DNA from: Semisulcospira habei
Taxonomy: Eukaryota > Mollusca > Gastropoda > Semisulcospiridae
Direction of reading: 5' to 3'
Length of the DNA: 64,000 bases
Assembly (NCBI GenBank): GCA_036245525.1
Contig: BTPG01000003.1
Coordinates: 140,400,120-140,464,119, forward strand
Positions 61,413 through 64,000 of this stretch are shown here, one piece after another (positions within the stretch are counted from its first letter, which is position 1; every line of letters starts with the position of its first letter). The notes under the pieces are model-generated. The model saw only the letters and a program-made list of their open reading frames with translations, had not been told where the DNA came from and did not search any database. A program made the translations under genes and the position numbers.

Positions 61413-62663
61413 TGTCTTAAACTTGCCTCGTTTCCTTGGTGTTTGTGGTTTGGGGGTGCTGTGCAAAGGCGATAATGAAGAAGTATGTCGTGATCTAGGA
61501 GTTTGTAGTGTGTTTGGTGGAGACATCTGTTCAATGACTGGACCATTTGGTGTGTCGTTTCTGCCACTGGTCTCATACATTGTGTCTTCTTGTGTCTTGC
61601 TGGTTCCTGGCACTGGCACTGTGTCTTCTGCTGCCTCGCTTGTCACTGGTACTGAGTCTCCTGGTGTCCCGCTTGAAAGTGTCGCAGGTGGGAAAGGAAA
61701 TACAGCATCATAGTGTTGGGCTTCAGTCTCCAGTAATGACGGAATGATCGGTGATTGATCAACACCAGTTTCACCGGCTTGTGTGTCTGGGTAAAGAATC
61801 GTTTCATAATGAAGCAAGTTACTTGAGTATATTATAACCCGCCTCTTTGTGCAGTCAGCAAGCGCCTTCGGAAGCAGATCAACTGCGTCGTTGCTCCAGA
61901 TTCCTGGGGACCGCAGCTGTTCCATGTTCCAAAAGTATTTTAGGTACCTTTCATTTTCTTCAGCTTCATTTGTTGTCAGAAAGCAAAATAATGTAGGTTG
62001 CAAATTTGTCCTCCAGGTAATTGTATATATGTATTCTTAGATCAAGCACCGTGATATTCAGGTGCATGGAAACTGCCTCGAAGAAACAGTTTCCGCCTGC
62101 AGCTACTTCTACTAAGCACAATCCGTTGGCTGGGAGCAGATTCTGAAGCCGACTTCTGTGCACTTCTTGTTCTCTCTGGTGTCGCTTCATCTCCTGCTTG
62201 CTCATTGCTCTATATTGCTGCTTTTGGATAATGTGTTTGCGTTTTCGTCTTGTCAGTGAAGGTAAAGGCATAATTTCGTCACTTTAATCCTCGTTGGAAG
62301 ACGTCGGCACTACATCAGCTTGAGGTAACTCAGTGAATAGACTGTAAGTGGGATCCTTGATGATGTTGTCATTGTCACTCTCATTTTCTGTAGTGGTCAA
62401 GTCGGTTATGTCCAGGCATTTGCTCTTTATCAAGGGCTCATCATAGTCATCAGACCAAGACCACCGTGCACCCTTGATTTTCGCTGATAAAGGCTCCAGG
62501 TCTGAATGACACCAACTTGCATCCTCTTGCACTGGCTGCTTAAAGAGTTGCTTGGAGGCTTGAAGGGGCTCATTGTCAGACAGGCACCAGCTCAGTCTTC
62601 TTAGATGACTCTGGACTGTTGACAAGTCAAATTTAAAATAAATCAGTTATCATCAGTCTTTAT

Positions 62664-62752
62664 GTTCGGGGTGTGTGTGTGCATGTGTGCGTGCATGCGC
62701 GTGCGCGCGTGCGTGCATGCGTGCGTGTTGGGGTTGAGGGGGGGGGGGGGGG
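62664..62752. repeat. Alternating GT/GC tract and G run
   Basis: Purine-pyrimidine alternation (GTGCGTGCATGCGCGTGCGC) then ~16 G residues, inside the putative intron of the OTU gene. Confidence 0.7.
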
Positions 62753-63074
62753 GGTCACATAACGGTACACACGCGCACATCAATTCAGTAGCTAGGCTTC
62801 ACATAATGATAGTGATACAGATAGAGTTCAAGATAAACTAAAGGGAATCGCTGATAACAGTAAATTGTGAACAAGAACCCGTAACTTATATCTGTTTGAC
62901 AGGTCTCGGTACACTGTGAGCCACAAAACTGACCATACTCACTCGAAGTTGCTCAGAATTGACAGTGGCATTTGAGACCTCCTGGCCATCCTCCTGGTCG
63001 TCTGGCACCGTAAAGGAACTGGCCAGCTTTAGGTACACATTGCCTTCAGCGTCATTCTTTGGTTGGCTGTCCAT

Positions 63075-64000
63075 TCTGTAAAGGTGTGCAATTTGTACAT
63101 GACTATGGAGCAGATACAGTAGTAAATTACATTTAATAGCATTGTCCTGGGTTGAGGGTGGGGGGAACTTAAAAAGACTACATTAATTATCATTTTACAC
63201 TAACCTGCCTCTAAAATAATTTAATGATAATCATTAGTAAACTGCAATGAGTATTTTACCAGTAATCGACCCTAATTTAACAGTCAATGGTGACGATATT
63301 TATATTATTTGTACTGAATACTGCACTCTACAAATAGTATAGATGACAGAAATTATGTTACCTGCAAGAACACTGTGAGGCCACTGACTGTCCGATCCAA
63401 GATACTCCACTGCCCGGTAATGCTGCACTTGCGAAGAGTAGTATGAAAACTGGGGTCTTTCGGATAAAACTTCCCACACTCTTGGTAGGATGTGGAACAA
63501 AAAGGATTTGTAGCTTGTTAGTATCCTTATAAACTGATATCATGATAATGGTACCAGTGCCATGAGATGTGGGCGCCGATTTCCTGTCGGTGTTATCAAC
63601 AGTGTTGACAGCAGAAAGGCAACAGCTAACATATACCAGATTTCAGCGGGGGTGGGCGTTGGAGTTAACATGATATACTTTAGATCGTATTTTGATATAC
63701 GCTTTAACTGCACTCTTAATCAACTAAACAAGCTGACAGCAAACACAGCTGAACTCCAGATACTTGGTTTTGGCAGTCACTTTTTCTGCAAAGATTCGTG
63801 AGATAGTAAGACCTTACAGCCGTATCTTCAGCTACTATGTTTCGGCGGTGATTGATTCTCTATGTTTGCCTGAACATTTTTTCGGTTCTAATCAATATTT
63901 TTAAAACTAATGATTTTAAAAAAAAAAGAAATAGATTAGACAAAAGAGCATCGTTTCCTGAGTCTGATGATACCAAAAAGTCAAAATCTCCAAAAAAGTG
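63075..64000. other. Upstream of the OTU gene
   Basis: A possible further minus-strand exon at ~63360-63470 (VWEVLSERPQFSYYSSQVQH, YRAVEYLGSDSQWPHSV, then donor GTAACA) looks coding, but its phase does not fit the next exon. Nothing else recognised. Confidence 0.35.

Larger units (their letters stand above)
61032..63074 (-). pseudogene. OTU-domain gene, disabled by a stop and a frameshift
   Basis: Exon 63074-62945 (MDSQPKNDAEGNVYLKLASS...NSEQLR) ends at a GTGAGT donor. The next exon probably begins at ~62608 after a TCCAG acceptor. It has three WxxSDxEPL repeats and an acidic tail, then an in-frame TAA at 62286-62284. The same frame resumes with MPLPSLTRRKRKH and the OTU Cys loop (EVAAGGNCFFEAVSMHLN). 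A one-base shift at ~61970 leads to AEENERYLKYFWNM, WSNDAVDLLPKAL, RVIIYSS and HYDAVFPF, the OTU His box. OTU proteins are cysteine deubiquitinases. The C-terminal part is Ser/Thr/Pro-rich, then has a poly(P)/poly(K) run from the homopolymers at 61322-61412. The two breaks could be true decay or assembly error in one allele. Confidence 0.65.

Noticed and set aside
63562..63801. Frame CGRRFPVGVINS as the next ILEI exon
   Set aside because: Superficial likeness only; no acceptor at the right phase and no conserved GRGLN core.

Overview
This 64-kb window is eukaryotic, most likely from a lophotrochozoan and probably a gastropod-type mollusc. The evidence is spliced genes with GT-AG introns, very long (GA)n/(CA)n microsatellites, DIRS, Gypsy and CR1/Jockey-group retrotransposons, and a ~167-bp tandem repeat of a kind I associate with mollusc genomes. 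No prokaryotic features, tRNA, rRNA or CRISPR array were seen.

One host gene spans about two thirds of the window on the + strand. Ten coding exons between 19386 and 59352/59413 encode a type II membrane protein: a short basic tail, a signal anchor, a lumenal ILEI (FAM3-type) domain with its four cysteines, then the start of a second ILEI-like domain. All exon phases agree. A decayed OTU-domain gene lies on the - strand at 61.0-63.1 kb, broken by one in-frame stop and one frameshift.

The rest is mostly mobile DNA. 0-2 kb holds a decayed retroelement with SAM/zinc-finger gag and reverse transcriptase (RT). 2.7-7.4 kb is a field of hairpin mini-elements, foldback elements and microsatellites. 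7.4-12.6 kb holds three head-to-tail LINE fragments on the - strand. 14-16.1 kb is an unidentified proline-rich reading frame. 16.5-18.2 kb holds a giant GA/CT inverted repeat, a foldback element split by a ~350-bp near-perfect palindrome, and another dispersed module. The probable promoter of the ILEI gene follows at 18.6 kb.

The ILEI gene introns carry three DIRS retrotransposons, all in the gene's orientation, all flanked by TTT, and all with inverted terminal repeats plus an internal complementary region. DIRS-1 is 26222-33097 in intron 5, DIRS-3 is 36599-42830 in intron 7, and DIRS-2 is 43498-58360 in intron 8. DIRS-3 and DIRS-2 end only 12 and 13 bases before the acceptor of exons 8 and 9; DIRS-1 ends just before an acceptor-like sequence. 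DIRS-1 carries a TTAA-flanked piggyBac-like insert. DIRS-2 contains a LINE (43915-54180), which contains a Gypsy element with 5-bp target duplications (44979-51680), which contains two more retroposons.

Two families of short palindromic elements (5 and 9 copies) recur through introns and flanks. Several copies start at TTAACCC, which suggests TTAA-specific, piggyBac-like MITEs. Nine hairpins share a stem whose two arms change together between copies.
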